Shown here piece by piece: positions 1 through 11,118 of a DNA stretch of 64,000 bases. A model generated the notes under the pieces. That model ran no database searches. It was not told the DNA's origin and worked only from the letters and a program-made list of their open reading frames with translations. Location of the stretch: contig NW_003212973.1 in assembly GCF_000006405.1 (NCBI RefSeq), forward strand, positions 60,693-124,692, written 5' to 3'. The DNA comes from Perkinsus marinus ATCC 50983. Its lineage: Eukaryota; Perkinsozoa; Perkinsida; Perkinsidae. Numbering within the stretch: position 1 is the first letter of the stretch; each line of letters begins with the position of its first letter. Position numbers and translations under genes: made by a program.

Positions 1-1701
1 CCCGGTACCTGTTGTGGGCCTTATGAGTATTAGGCACGAGTAGTAGTACATATATGAACATTATCAGTTCCCAATAGTCTCCCCATAAGAGGTGCTGTAT
101 CACAGCTATGGGTATCAGGACCATGCAACCAACGTTTAATACCGATCTCTTGCAGGGCAGGAATGGTCTCCAGGGCATCTACAGTGATGATGATGATAAT
201 AGTGATGCCAGAGTATACCTACGCTCAAGCCACTCCCCTGCCTTATCGATACTCTCTGGGAAGACCTCGTGGGATATATGTCGTGGAGCCTAGGGAGGAG
301 CATCCAAGAGTGAGGTCAGGGACCTTGCTGTACCCATCCGGAAGCATTCCTTTCCTTAACATCTGCTGGGAAGTGGACTTCAGGATGGGACTCGAACACA
401 CCAACCATGAAGCCACCAACCTAAGGGATGATAATATTGCAGTAGTAGTAATAGGGCACTGTGATGAATATTACTAACCTCAGGTTTAAGGTAGAACTTA
501 TAGAGGTAGTCCCTGACAACAGGTAGACGGTTCGATACTCCTTCGAGTGTATCGAATACCACATACCTATTCAGCACCACCATTGTAGTAGCTTACCATT
601 GAGCAGCTTACTGATGTGGTACTACTGCTGCTGGTACGATATCACCTAGACCCAACTCCCTTACTATACCTTTAGTCCATTGACCTGACAGGCATAGTAC
701 ATACTACAATCTATTGCACTTAATCTACCTGCACATATAATGATGTTATTAAACTCTACCAGAGTGCCATCCTCAAGTTCAGCCGTGTGGGCTCGACGAG
801 CATCCCTCGCAATACGACGGATCGCAGTCCTCTCTAGTAGATGCGCCCCTTGGGCTCTGGCTCGAGCTGAGAGGGGGAGTAGTAGATAATACAGCCAGAG
901 TAGTAGTACTAGCCATCGCCATGGTAACATCTGCTGGGTTAACGATACCATCCTCTGGTGTATAAATGCCTCCATAGATTCCAGTGGTATCCAGATAGGG
1001 GTGGATCTAATGATAGTGGTAATAGGAAGACGACGACGACGACGACGACGACGAGCAGCAGCAGCAGTCTTGTAGTGGTAGTAATAGTAGGATGAGCACC
1101 TCTTTAATCCTGTCTGAATCACACAACTCGTAGGGTATACCCAATGATTCCGATATATTAGCCATCTGTAGTAATTGTGTCCATAGATCTACCAACAATC
1201 ACTCATGCACAATACCGTAATGTTAGCTACCTTCAGTTCGGGCTATGCCTAGACTCCCCGTCTTAGCCCAACCTACTCCCTCATCAAAGGTCTTATATAG
1301 CTTATGGCCCTCTCTAGCCATGTTGGCGATGCATCTACAACAAGATGGTGTTCTTAGTGGTGGTGGTGTTAGTAGTATTCTAACTACTACTACTTAACGC
1401 CCTTGAGGGCAGTCTGAAGACCGGCAGCATGCCAGGTGGTACCAGAGGTAAGAGTATTCTGTTCAAGAAGGAGGACTCTATGTGATGGTCCAGCAATACG
1501 AGATAACTGATATGCTGTAGCAACCCCTATGATGCCACCTGTAAGTACTCTATATAGTACAGGGGGCAGTACTAGAGGCAAACTACCTCCAACAATGAGA
1601 GTATCTACCTCCTTTGGTACACCAGAGGATACCGAGGAGGCGGAGGAGAGGCCTCTAATATTCACTGATCGAGTACCAGCAACAACCGAACGTACAAGCA
1701 T
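1..1701 (-). CDS. Mitochondrial FAD-dependent dimethylglycine/sarcosine dehydrogenase-like protein (3' part outside window)
   Basis: Likely a matrix flavoenzyme that oxidises N-methylglycines, or a relative such as the pyruvate dehydrogenase phosphatase regulatory subunit. I chose the ATG at 1701 because it gives a basic, hydroxylated presequence (MLVRSVVAGTRSVNIRG). Spliced exons then read VDTLIVGG-GIIGVATAYQLS (the GxGxxG dinucleotide-binding motif, split by an intron), LLLEQNTLTSGTTWHAAGL, HPYLDTTGIYGGIYTPEDG, NNIIICAG-QWTKGI, FYLKPE-VGGFMVGVFE and ALETIPALQEIGIKRW. These blocks occur in this order in the DAO-fold dehydrogenases of one-carbon metabolism. One intron holds a GAC/GCA microsatellite at about 1029-1066. 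The C-terminal half, including any aminomethyltransferase domain that would separate the subfamilies, lies beyond position 1. The family is clear; the substrate is not. Confidence 0.8.
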
Positions 1702-2182
1702 TATCAAAACAAGAACTGTACTGAGTAATAGGGAGTCACCAACACCGAAGTACTGTCTCAAACAGTGAGCTGCTATACCATCACAAGTCGAACGGTTCAT
1801 AAGGTCACGGATCTAGCAAATAAGGAACTCCTATCCGTGGATGAGGACCCCAACTGTACAAACCGAGCTTGCTGATATAATTGCACAATTTTGTATAAAC
1901 AATTCATTCAAGTTGCTTTTCCATCCAGGGATACTGTTGCTCAATTTGCCGCCTGTTACTATCCCCCACTTGATGCTATCAACTGGAAGAAGGCGTTAAA
2001 GATCTTTCATATGTTATAGCCAGGCACGAATACTCTCTATACAACGATGAGTGAATGGTTGCACCCTCGAGTTACTAGACTTGCTCTCTTCCTCCTCCTC
2101 TTCCTACTACTATGTTAGAGAGTTGTCACTATATTGACTACCATCACTAACCCAAGAGTAGACATGTAAGCAGTCGGGAAAG
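1702..2182. other. Intergenic stretch, no gene seen
   Basis: Lies between the 5' end of the FAD dehydrogenase gene and the 3' end of the PEX11-like ORF, both on the minus strand. Only short unconvincing ORFs are present. It presumably holds the dehydrogenase promoter, but I recognise no specific signal. Confidence 0.4.
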
Positions 2183-2809
2183 CTAGTATTTAATATTTCT
2201 AATCAGACCTGAACCTAGACCAAAGACCTCATTCACTAGCCCGCAACCAGAAGCTATCTCCGATGCATGCTGGGGTAGTATGCTCTTCTTCCAACTATTG
2301 GAGGGGGAGGAATGTAGTATTAAAAATGCCCACATAGGCTGTCTAAGCAACCATCTGAGTAGTTGTATCGGGTCGATCACCATCTCGGGTAGAAGAAGGA
2401 GATCGCGTAAAAACGATAGGACAAAGGTAGCAAAGTCGACACGTCTACTATCCTCATTAGATAACTGTATGATGCCCATTGTGTTGAGTAATACCACATG
2501 ATCAAGCTGGAGTAGGGCTATATTCATGAGGTCCATAATGATATCCTTCTTGCTACTACTTCGACTAAGACGACGAGCATATAAGATACTAAACTCCTTA
2601 CCCAATTTCCCCACACTTAGGGCTGTCTTCAGTGTATCAGATATGACCCCATAACGTTGGTTTGGGCTACCTTTAAATTGACGCCACCAACAATACATGA
2701 TAACAGTACGGAGCATAGCATCCCTGGTATCATCACGGGAAAGGTAAAGTAGAGTAGGGGAAGGGGTCACGAGGACGGCGTTTACCATTGATACACTAAG
2801 GCTAGACAA
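2183..2809 (-). CDS. PEX11-like peroxisomal membrane protein (tentative)
   Basis: An unbroken 208-codon ORF with no intron needed. The N-terminal third reads LLYLSRDDTRDAMLRTVIMY, then a helix rich in Ser, Gly and basic residues ending LGKEFSILYARRLSRS. This resembles the PEX11 pattern of an amphipathic helix containing a GRDK-like turn, followed by a Lys/Arg-rich helix. The middle segment (IALLQLDHVVLLNTMGII) fits the PEX11 helix beginning with a conserved Asp-His. PEX11 proteins elongate and divide peroxisomes. The similarity is from pattern memory only and is modest. An alternative is an unrelated helical membrane-associated protein. A second Met at residue 8 could be the true start. Confidence 0.4.
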   Translation of the reverse strand: MSSLSVSMVNAVLVTPSPTLLYLSRDDTRDAMLRTVIMYCWWRQFKGSPNQRYGVISDTLKTALSVGKLGKEFSILYARRLSRSSSKKDIIMDLMNIALLQLDHVVLLNTMGIIQLSNEDSRRVDFATFVLSFLRDLLLLPEMVIDPIQLLRWLLRQPMWAFLILHSSPSNSWKKSILPQHASEIASGCGLVNEVFGLGSGLIRNIKY

Positions 2810-2960
2810 TCACAGACGACGTCGTTATCTATGGAGATAATGAACATCATCCTGCTCTGACTGTCCCTTGTATATGCGTTCATGTCCCCGTGACATGTCC
2901 CCGTGTCTCAAGAGCACTATTAAGCTCGGAAACGGTGGAATACATGAATGATCATCATCA

Positions 2961-3560
2961 TCATGGTAGAGGTTCGAACGGTTGTGAACCCTGCTGTCCC
3001 TGCTTCCCCTCATCACCATAACACATCTCACTCTTCCAATACGTACTCTGACTATCTCTAAATACTTCCATAGCCTTGTCATGAGCTCGATAGAAGCCAT
3101 GCTTACTAGCACTGTACGTAGCCGTCCTGGGTCTAAAGATGGATCTATCCCCTAGCCGGTCGTCGTCGTAGCCATTGTGATGACTGACCTTCCATTCTGC
3201 CAATAACTTACTGCCCATCCCTGCATCCTCTCATCCCACATAATAGAATCATTACTACTCTTATGAGAGGGACGAGCATGGACTCTACCACTACCCTTCA
3301 ACTCTTCATAGAACTTCTTGGCTTCCTCCTTTGACCATTTGATACCAAACTTCTTTACCTATTCAGAGGTCTCGGGTTCAATCCGTGCTGCCAGCATCTT
3401 ACCGGGAAAGGCTTAGCATTGAGTTTCTCATGTTCATACCAATAAACTTCCCAACACTCAGAATAATCATCCCATCGTATGTTAGGATCTGGACTGTCGT
3501 AATAGTCATCATCCAGTGTTACCTATCACTAACTGTCTAAATGTAACATCTCATTACACT
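2961..3560 (-). CDS. AP2-domain (ApiAP2-like) DNA-binding protein, partial model
   Basis: Two AP2-like modules can be read on the minus strand. The first spans an intron: IRWDDYSECWEVYWYEHEKL, then AKPFP-VKKFGIKWSKEEAK and KFYEELK. This matches the three-strand-plus-helix pattern of AP2 domains (W-x-V-x-W, then K-x-F-x-V-x-K-F-G, then E-E-A). The second begins IMWDERMQGWAVSYWQNG and continues past another intron to FYRAHDKAMEVFRDS. AP2 proteins are the main transcription-factor family in apicomplexans and relatives. The intron at 3359-3402 (44 bp) carries a Family C tRNA-like motif. The 5' end is not resolved; upstream exons probably lie above 3560. Residues after 2961 are frame-shifted or untranslated. 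Confidence 0.55.
3359..3402 (-). repeat. 44-bp intron carrying tRNA T-arm-like motif (Family C)
   Basis: GT-AG intron inside the first AP2 module. On the plus strand it contains CTCGGGTTCAATCCGTGC, which resembles a tRNA T-arm (B box GGTTCRANNCC). The T-arm runs opposite to the host gene. The stem pairs imperfectly, so this is a tRNA-like fragment and not a tRNA gene. Confidence 0.6.
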
Positions 3561-4245
3561 ACGATCGTCTACATTCAATAACAGCACAAGTTCCGAACAT
3601 AACGTTCGAGCAGCAGATCTAATATCTCTATTCATATAGCTACCTACTTACCACCTACTACTGGCTCTATAACTCACTACTTCATTGCTTACTTCGATAC
3701 ATTCATTACAAACTGCTACAAGGACTCCAATCAGTAATCAGTGCTAGCCCGAATGTGGAACTTCAGATGATGATGATGATTAATCGCCTCTCTCGTGTAC
3801 CTCCTTTATTCTCTCCAAATGAACTGGTTGATATCTATTTGCATTAGCTGAACGGAAACGATTACCGATACCCCAACGGAAGACTCGCTGATGAACTCCT
3901 TCTGTTTTAATATAATCTGATTTACGTAAGACTTTACCACAATACCGAATTGGACTTATCCTCATCATAATAATAATGATCCAAGAACTGACAACTGGTA
4001 ACAGACAGATAGGACAATACTGACCCCATCCTTCCGCAATGATATTCACCTCCCTAAGTTATTGATTATTATTATTATTATCAACACAATAGGTAATAGT
4101 CTGAGAGGTTGATAAACTATGGTGATGGTTTGGCGTATCGAGAGGGGGGATTTGATACGTGCAACTCGGCGTAGTAACTTCGCCATTGATCATCGTACTG
4201 AGTAGAATAGCAATTATCAACATGATCATCATCATGAGTACCACC
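3561..4245 (-). other. Unresolved stretch with possible minus-strand exons
   Basis: A minus-strand open stretch at 3780-4049 ends in a basic segment (GIGNRFRSANANRYQP then VHLERIKEVHERGD). It could be a terminal exon of an unidentified gene, but I recognise no family and cannot place introns with confidence. The part from 3561 to 3779 shows nothing recognisable. Confidence 0.25.
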
Positions 4246-6489
4246 CTAGTGTAGTACTACTACTACCTCGCCCTTCTCGGCATCAGCCTCATCTTGCATT
4301 CGACTGTACTGGGTGGAGGGTGTACCCAAATCACCTGTTATAGTAGTAGTTATAGGTAAGCCAACAATAACAGTCCAAGAAGAGCATCCTCCTACCCTCC
4401 CCAATCTTTGGATATTCCTTAATCTTGATAGTTCCATTATCACCAACCTCCACGACTGAGCAATACATCCATCAATTTCGTGGCGCGCGGTAGTCATGTT
4501 ATGATCATACTACCTTCACCCTTCATGATATCCTTCAGCTTAACTATAGCATAATGTATCGGTACAGGCATACCATACAGCATTAGCCGACGCCACATAA
4601 GGGGAGGCTCTTCACTCGACTTTGGCTCATCATCATCATCATCTATTGGCATCAATTCCACATAGCATTGTGAGCGTCGACGGAGATCCTGAATGATGAT
4701 AATGATGATAATATGGTATCGGGTTCCAACCTATTATCATCATCCATCCTTACCTGCATCGTTCGATCAGTGAGGAGCTCTGCTCTATCAGCTGGTACAT
4801 CTACATAATACTCGACTGGTGTATCGAGAGGTGTGTCCCGAACTGAGGAGGAAGAAAGGGCAGTTGATGACCTACCCCAGCCCCATGATCATTACGTGGT
4901 GCACAGGCATCTACCGCTTCAGGTGAATCGAAGTGGGACACAGCTACAGCAGCAGCAGTAGTGAGACCACTGACCTCTACACGAGGTAAGCTAACAAGAA
5001 GAGAATGCCTAATTACAATAACCTATCGCCTACCCAGAGGAAGGGGACGACGATGGTAGAGGTGGAGCACCCATTCGATAATCTTCTTCTACCCAACGTG
5101 GGTTCAATGCCTAAGTGAGTGATAGTAAACCTTATTATTAATACAGGATCCAAGTACCCTATCTTCTGCTTCTGGATTCTTAGGTGGTGGTACTGGTAAG
5201 GCATCTGGTAACCTAGAGAGTACTCGAGCAAGTCGTACTAATGCATCATCAACTCTATCGGCTGAGGGTGACCATACCAGACATTTCCTAATCATCACAA
5301 AGGTGTAATACTATTGTTCCACGCGTAGATATGATTACTTAGGTTGAGCTGGTCTATCATCTACAGATACCAGCTCGATAGAAGCACCGGATTCCTCACG
5401 TAAATCGGCAAGCATCCGACCTCGTCTGCCGATCACCAAACCACAATGATCATCCAATATATCAAAAGATACCTAAACGTCACCGCGTCATACCGAAATT
5501 ACCCGAAATAGCAGCAGTAGTAGCAATGAGTACCAAGTTAGGCTTATCCACATTGGACAAGGACTCTGGGTTGGCCTCATATGCACTATGGTGATTCATC
5601 ATCGATTGTGGTAAGGGAGGTGGTAGCAGCTCTGAAGGGACGTTAGATGGAGGAGGGGGTAGTGGAGTAGGAGGAGGAGGAAGGCATCCTCCTTGCATGT
5701 CTGGTAGAGGATGACGGTATCGGAATAGGTCCCTACATGAGGTACTACTCGAACGGATATTACTACCACATTACTATTACTACCCAATCCTTTGCATAGC
5801 CTCATATACACCATACTTTGGCCCTCTAACATGAACATGGGTGGTATTAGTCGATGGATCTCTCAGAGGATCATCATCACGAACAGCAACACTTATCTCA
5901 ACCCCACATTGGGATTCTAGACTCTGATTATCGAAAGGAGTGGTATTACTACTACTCATGTATATATCCTACCCTAACAGTATTGCCTCGTACTCCTACT
6001 ACTAGACCAGCTCTATCGAGAGGTACGGGTAGATTCACTGCCAAACTAGGTACTACAGGGTCGATCGTCTCGAACACCAAGTCCTGAACAAGATCACCAC
6101 ATCCCACTACTACTAGGGCAGCATCGACAAGCACCAAGACGTCGATTTGGCAATACCAAACTAATCAACACTTCTATATTGAGCTATACCATAAAGAATG
6201 TAAAGTAATAATATGTTGGTATGACCACCTTCCAAGAGTATCCATCAGGTCCCCTAGTAGGTGGACCAGGATCGGCATCTGCTGTTAGTGGTGGTGGCAT
6301 GAATGGTGGAGGCATTGGTGGTGAGTACCTGCTACTGCTGCTCTAATACTATGACTAGTACCTTATGACTACTTATCACCTAGTATCCCCACCAACCATC
6401 ATCTCAACAACTTCACCAGGATAGGGTCGCTTGCGTGTGGGTAGTAAGTTGAGAGGTATCGGTCCTTCTTCTTGTTGTTCACCATACAT
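4246..6489 (-). CDS. Multi-KH-domain RNA-binding protein
   Basis: Probably a cytoplasmic or nuclear RNA-binding regulator. Starting at the ATG at 6489, spliced exons give a Pro-rich N terminus (YSPPMPPPFMPPP) and then KH modules. The first contains DRAGLVVGVRGNTVR-SLES with a GxRG-type loop. A Pro-rich linker follows (PPPPTPLPPPP). The next module contains HCGLVIGRRGRMLADLREES, a textbook GxxG loop and flanking helices. A further module (YYVDVPADRAELLTDRTMQ then RRLMLYGMPVPIHYAIVKLK) has lost the GxxG and is probably a structural KH. The tail ends at the stop at 4246. At least eight short introns interrupt the gene. One carries a Family B motif at 4474-4491, and two others (near 4709-4724 and 5096-5114) carry tRNA B-box-like words. 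Exact exon edges near the 5' end are provisional. Confidence 0.75.
4474..4491 (+). repeat. Family B intronic motif in the KH gene
   Basis: AATTTCGTGGCGCGCGGT, antisense to the host gene. It lies inside a GT-AG intron of about 64 bp. Removing that intron joins IVKLKDIMK to VVEVGDNGTIKIKEYP in frame. Confidence 0.75.
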
Positions 6490-6844
6490 TATGGGTACTG
6501 ATAATCTACAATGACTGAAGCCCTCCTCAAGAATACAAAGCTGTTGATAGTAGGTCTTTAGACAAGTAGTAACGAGAAACCTTTACAGTGTACTGTACAG
6601 GAGAGAAGATGGCTTCTTGTCAAGACATACGTCCACTATCGTCCCTTGTAACCTCTATTGCAGCTTCCTTAGTACAACCTAAGGATACCACCACATGATG
6701 ATAACGCTAAACACACCCTCTACAAGTTGTATGATGCGGAGGGGACATGGGAAAAGATAGTCGATAATACATGCATGTAATACCATACCACTCCATTATC
6801 ACATCGCGCCTACATAATACCCAACGCATGACCCGAACAAGCCT
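6490..6844. other. Intergenic stretch, nothing recognised
   Basis: About 355 bp between the KH gene start and the BMT5-like gene stop, both minus strand. It contains no convincing ORF or repeat. A promoter for the KH gene is expected here but no element is recognisable. Confidence 0.4.
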
Positions 6845-8305
6845 TTATGATGAGGACTTCCCATCCTGATTACTCTGTAGATCCTCCTGTGCCTTCCTCT
6901 CAGTACAGAATAGTTGATGCTGGCCCAAAGCTCTGCTATCCACAAACTCTCTACCACATGTATTACACTCGAAGATCTCCTCATCTATAGGCTTTAACAT
7001 ACCCAAATGTATGTCTATATTGCCACCATTCTTTTCCCCTTCCATCAAACGATAACCACATATTCTGCATACCTCTCCCGTCCCTCGTAATGCAACACTT
7101 TCACTCTTCCTTCCTAGATCCACTCCTGAGTGCTTAGCCGCTCTATGTTGATTGAGACCATCCTCGTCTCGACATTCTATACCACACGCTGGACACTTCA
7201 CACGACCTCTCCTATCCTTATACAGACCCAATTCATGTACTTGACGATTATGGGTAAATAATCCCTGACTTGTCGTAAAACGTTTGTTACAAATTTCACA
7301 CACATAATCTCCCGCTTTTTTCCGTGCTTTCTTCATCGGAGATTCTCTAATATCATCTCCACTAAGGTCGCTTCGCTCCGCCTTATCCCCATCTTTTTCC
7401 AATACATACAATGTGGAGAACATGCTTTCCACCTCAGCATCGTTACCCCCAGGTACCCATTGCCTCTGTGTTTGATGATTCTTGAACGTTTGATTAGTCT
7501 TATTCCGTACCATTCTGAAGGATGGGAATAATTCCAAAGGGAATGGTCGAGGTTTGGTAAGTAGATGTAAACCATTGAGGGATGCCGACTTAATAAGATT
7601 CCATCGTTTAGCCTGACCCTCTACCAAACAGAGAAGGATTCTACCCTTCTCATGGAGAGATCGTCTGAGATAATCAATCGTACAAGAAAGGGGTTACTAC
7701 TTCTCAGCAATACTCACCTTGCGGAGTGAGCAAAGTGTGCCATGAGGACTTCATGCAACTTAGCATCTTCAACACCCAAATGAGGATGATTCCATATAAT
7801 AACATCAAAGAGCTGAAAGTTGGAAATGATGATATTCTCATAGCGGCTGATTCGTCCTTACTACCTCTCCTTGCATCTGTTCAGGTAAGCGTACAGCATC
7901 AACACCATGTCGTACTGGTATGTTATACCCTCGTAGTATATCCAGATTAGTCTCCACTGGCCGACCATACTTCTTATAGAGCTCCTCAATAGTATCGAAT
8001 GATGTACATAACAAGCGGACCTTAGAGTCATCAGGGTCTATTCCAAGGTAACTGGACAATACTGCCGCATGCCGCCTGAACAACAGATATCTGATATACC
8101 TGATGCCGCTCAGAGAGGCATAATCTACGTCACAATTCCCTACAATACGTGTACAAGAATAGTATTGTAAGCTTCAACATTCCCAACATCTCTCGACATG
8201 CCCTCCTCACTACTACTTCTCCTCTGAGCTATGCAGTGCTGCTCCTAATGATGCTGAGAATGAGAAATCACCATCGCCGAGGATGAGTACGGTCTTGGTG
8301 GCCAT
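6845..8305 (-). CDS. BMT5-like (DUF2431) rRNA methyltransferase fused to C2H2 zinc fingers
   Basis: The ATG at 8305 opens MATKTVLILGDGDFSFSASL, the signature SAM-binding start of the BMT5/DUF2431 family (yeast member: 25S rRNA m3U methyltransferase). Further exons read KVRLLCTSFDTIEELYKKYG, NIPVRHGVDAVRL and FDVIIWNHPHLGVEDAKLHE. The last matches the family's D-x-I-I-x-N-x-P-H-x-G block. Then come RSLHEKGRILLCLVEGQ and PLELFPSFRMVRNKTNQTF. The last exon adds at least three Cys2-His2-type fingers (CEICNKRF...H, CPACGIEC...H, CNTCGREF...H) and an acidic tail. Zinc fingers appended to this domain suggest direct rRNA or ribosome binding, presumably in the nucleolus. Exons between 8220 and 8090 are only partly resolved. 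Confidence 0.7.
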
Positions 8306-8629
8306 AAGAGGGTGAACTCCTAATGATAGATCACCTCGAGAGCATATACCAAACCGGAGGCATCCCATGAACCAGTGGTCCCTGGTTCAATCCCTGCCCT
8401 CATCTGATTTCCCAAGTGTATACTTCCGTCTTCCGCGTGTATATATTTGGATGAGATGTAGATAAACTCAAGAGAGTGAGATAAGAAACAATAATCACGT
8501 CATCGTAGTAGTGCTGTGTTGGTCTGCTGCTGAGCCGAATGCCTTCATCAGGGGGTTTACTACTTTCTGTAGATCCTCTAATCGTCTGAAGATGATGGAT
8601 TTCGATGCCTACGACACTTGATATCACAC
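8306..8629. other. Intergenic stretch with a tRNA-like word
   Basis: About 320 bp upstream of the BMT5-like gene. The plus strand at 8374-8398 reads GGTCCCTGGTTCAATCCCTG, similar to a tRNA T-arm with two stem mismatches. It could be inside a 5' UTR intron of the BMT5-like gene. No tRNA body is recognisable around it. Confidence 0.35.
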
Positions 8630-9599
8630 TTACTGATCAACCAATTTATGCAACTTCTCACGAGACTCCAAATCCTTAGCAGAATCCTCCCTCTCCTTGC
8701 TTCTAAACCACAATAAGAAGCCAATAAGATACCCTCTCCCATGATGATGATGATGATGATGATGAAGGTATCCTTTCCTATACTACAATTCGTCCAATGA
8801 GCCTTCCAGTTCCTGTCGAGCTTTCAATTCAGCTGATAGGTTCCTGTCAATCTCATCAAAACTCTTCGTCGAAGGAAACGTCTGATATTCAAATTATGCA
8901 CCACAGTCATAATCAAATACGAGCCCGACGACCGGGATTTGAACTCGGGACCTCCCGATTATGACCTCTCCCATTCCCTCCACTAACTTGGACATATCGT
9001 TCATTACAGGATGTCCAGTGGCCGAGATAACTTGTTCGTAGAGGGACTCTTGGAAAGCTGTTTTCTCTTTAGCCTGAATACCCCACTAAAATGATCATCA
9101 CATCTGTGGAATCCATCCTACCATGATGGACTGATGTAATTGAGTATCCACTGCTTTACTGATAGCCTCCTCATCTACCATAGCTATTGCCCTCAACTTA
9201 CGATGATTACGCCTTATCTTCTCCAACTGCATTAGGATATCACAAACCTACCACATAACTACATCATCATGAGGACAGCGGATGATCGAGAACGACAATA
9301 AAAGTATATCAGGCCCAGGGAGCTCATACCTTTTCCTCCGGCACTCCTTCTCCTATACTCCGCATGGTCTCAATATCAACTAATAGATTACTCAACACTC
9401 CAAGATCGTCCCGGGCATCATCAAACAGTTGCTGCCCTCCGGACTCATGCTTCCCCTCATCCTTCATATCTACTTCAACCTTCGATTCAACGCTCATTAC
9501 AAGGATGGACACTGCCCGAGTATTCACCTGTCTACTAACACAATAAGAGGTTGACAGAAATGATGCAACCGTGAGTAATAAACGTGAGAATGTATACAT
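8630..9599 (-). CDS. Secretory-pathway membrane protein with coiled coil, function unknown
   Basis: The ATG at 9599 opens a hydrophobic signal peptide (MYTFSRLLLTVASFLSTSYC). After introns the protein reads VCDILMQLEKIRRNHRKLRA, AKEKTAFQESLYEQVISATG, an acidic helical stretch ending QELEGSLDEL, then GYLIGFLLWFRSKEREDSAK and a charged tail ending KLHKLVDQ before the stop at 8630. The layout is signal peptide, coiled-coil region, one C-terminal membrane helix and a short charged tail. That suits an ER or Golgi type I membrane protein. I do not recognise the family. One intron (about 8890-8985) contains a near-complete tRNA 3'-half-like sequence. A second contains a long GAT microsatellite at about 8741-8764. 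Confidence 0.55.
8915..8985 (-). repeat. Intronic tRNA 3'-half-like sequence (Family C)
   Basis: In host-gene orientation this intron contains GGTCCCGAGTTCAAATCCCGG followed by a GTCGGGC-like acceptor-type end. The T-arm pairs at four of five positions. The 5' half does not form a convincing D-arm or acceptor stem. It sits between coding exons of the 8630-9599 gene. Confidence 0.55.
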
Positions 9600-9639
9600 T
9601 AACGATTACTCGACCAATAGGCGATGGTAGTACCTAACC

Positions 9640-10348
9640 CGATTCCACTACTCCGAAAACACCTACCGTGGGAATAGAACCCACGCCTTTCCGGTTATTA
9701 CTTGCGTCCGCTACCCTCCAACCCACTTCGGCATCTAAGTCATCGCCAGCGGTATTATTAGTAATATGCAATACGTTTCCGAGGCCCAACTCAACCAAAG
9801 AATGGCGCTTCATTTTACGACCATTAATATAACTACCACTCTTACCTAAACGAGATATCCCTACCTTCATCACATTTTCATAATAGAGCAGGATATACAT
9901 CACAAAATGCCCCTCTCGAGTGCTTTCCCTTTATTACTCAGGTCTCGGGCTGTCAATATCAATTGAGGTTTTTGATTTTCAAGTAACTAAATAAAGCCTA
10001 GGGTCCATATCACGTACACAGGCACATACTTTAGCCTTGAGGCTGACCATTAAATGTCGTTTACTACAAGATTCGTGGGCGCAGGTTACAACATTACCAC
10101 CACTACCGCTACGTTGACGACCTGATATCAGTCTTACTAGCTACTCATGAGGATCCTTTACCTATGAGTATATCTGGCTTATCCCGTGTAAGAATCCTTT
10201 CTATTTCCGGACACCTCCCATCAGAGCCCCGTAATGGTACCAGGTGTACCTTATGATAGCGGAGTTTATGCCAAAGGGCCATGACGAGGTCTACCATCAT
10301 CGCCTTTTGGCGTTCCTCTTCGATATGTGAAGTTGAAAATGCATTCAT
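9640..10348 (-). CDS. FHA-like domain protein, partial exon model
   Basis: A minus-strand exon reads GISRLGKSGSYINGRKMKRH, then SLVELGLGNVLHITNN. This resembles the second half of an FHA phosphothreonine-binding domain (S-x-N-G-x-x-x-N-G then L-x-x-G-D/N-x-I). Upstream exons near 9950-10110 read CAHESCSKRHLMVSLKAK and VRDMDPRLYL. A further one at 10145-10348 reads CPEIERILTRDKPDILIGKG. I join these only because they are consecutive on the same strand with plausible GT-AG junctions. An intron near 9665-9725 carries a tRNA-like segment with a perfect T-stem. Neither gene end is fixed. Confidence 0.35.
9660..9725 (-). repeat. Intronic tRNA-like segment with perfect T-stem (Family C)
   Basis: In minus-strand orientation: GTGGGTTCTATTCCCAC, a five-base-pair T-stem around a TTCTATT loop, preceded by sequence faintly like an anticodon arm. 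There is no matching acceptor stem. It follows the exon ending DAEVGW in the FHA-like gene. Confidence 0.5.
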
Positions 10349-10395
10349 CTGACAACGAGGATCCTCTGCGATAAACTCATCGTCGATTATTATTA

Positions 10396-10860
10396 TTAAT
10401 TCAAGGATGCTCCCCCCAGTACTTTATCAGATGTATTGTCCGATCCAGTAGTAGCAGAAGTACTAGTCTTTTGCGGACTATTCTTCCCCATAGGTGCATG
10501 CCGTTGTTCATGAGTAATACCATCATCTATCGGCATGTGAGCTGGTTGTACACCATGCTCAGGCTGAACAACAACAGCAACACATACCCTGGGATAACAA
10601 GCACCACCACAAGTCTATACGAAATCTCGTCCATCCATAGAGCTCCTCTCTATAACGATAATCACCACTATACTACCACAGGGTCGCCAGCATTGGTAGG
10701 TGATCTCGATCCCTCAGTAGGAGTAGGGAGTATATCCTCCTCAGTGGCATCCCCCGTCTCTGGACCCTCAATACGTGGCCGTTTTGCATCTGGACTCCTC
10801 ACTATATAGGGTATTACTTTCCATTGACCCGATTCAGGATCGTAGGTTGGTACCTAATAA
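10396..10860 (-). CDS. C-terminal exons of an unidentified gene
   Basis: Two minus-strand exons joined by a GT-AG intron read SGQWKVIPYIVRSPDAKRPR, GDATEEDILPTPTEGSRSP and, after the intron, HMPIDDGITHEQRHAPMG with a Ser/Thr-rich tail ending GGASLN at the stop at 10396. The composition is low-complexity and charged, as in nuclear regulatory proteins. No domain is recognised. It might be the end of a gene whose upstream exons lie in 10.86-11.1 kb. Confidence 0.3.
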
Positions 10861-11118
10861 TGGTGGACATCATGATATCGTAATAACTAGTTCTACTATG
10901 GGTAAGCTTAGATGTCGGAGTTGTTGTAATGATCTAGGTTGGTGGCGTGCTATACTCGTAGGATGAGTCATCGTGGGAGTATTACAAGGGCTGCTTACCA
11001 TAACAATGATCAATGCTCAGCATTAGCTGTCTATTACGCTCCTAGACGCTCTCACAAGATTCTGTCTCGAGAAGGTCGAATGATAACCTTATTTATGTTT
11101 TTGCAGTACATAAGCTGG

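Noticed and set aside
1029-1066. Coding Asp/Arg/Ala repeat in the FAD dehydrogenase gene
   Set aside because: The trinucleotide run lies in an intron: removing it joins SDRIKE to HPYLDTTGIYGG as the family requires.
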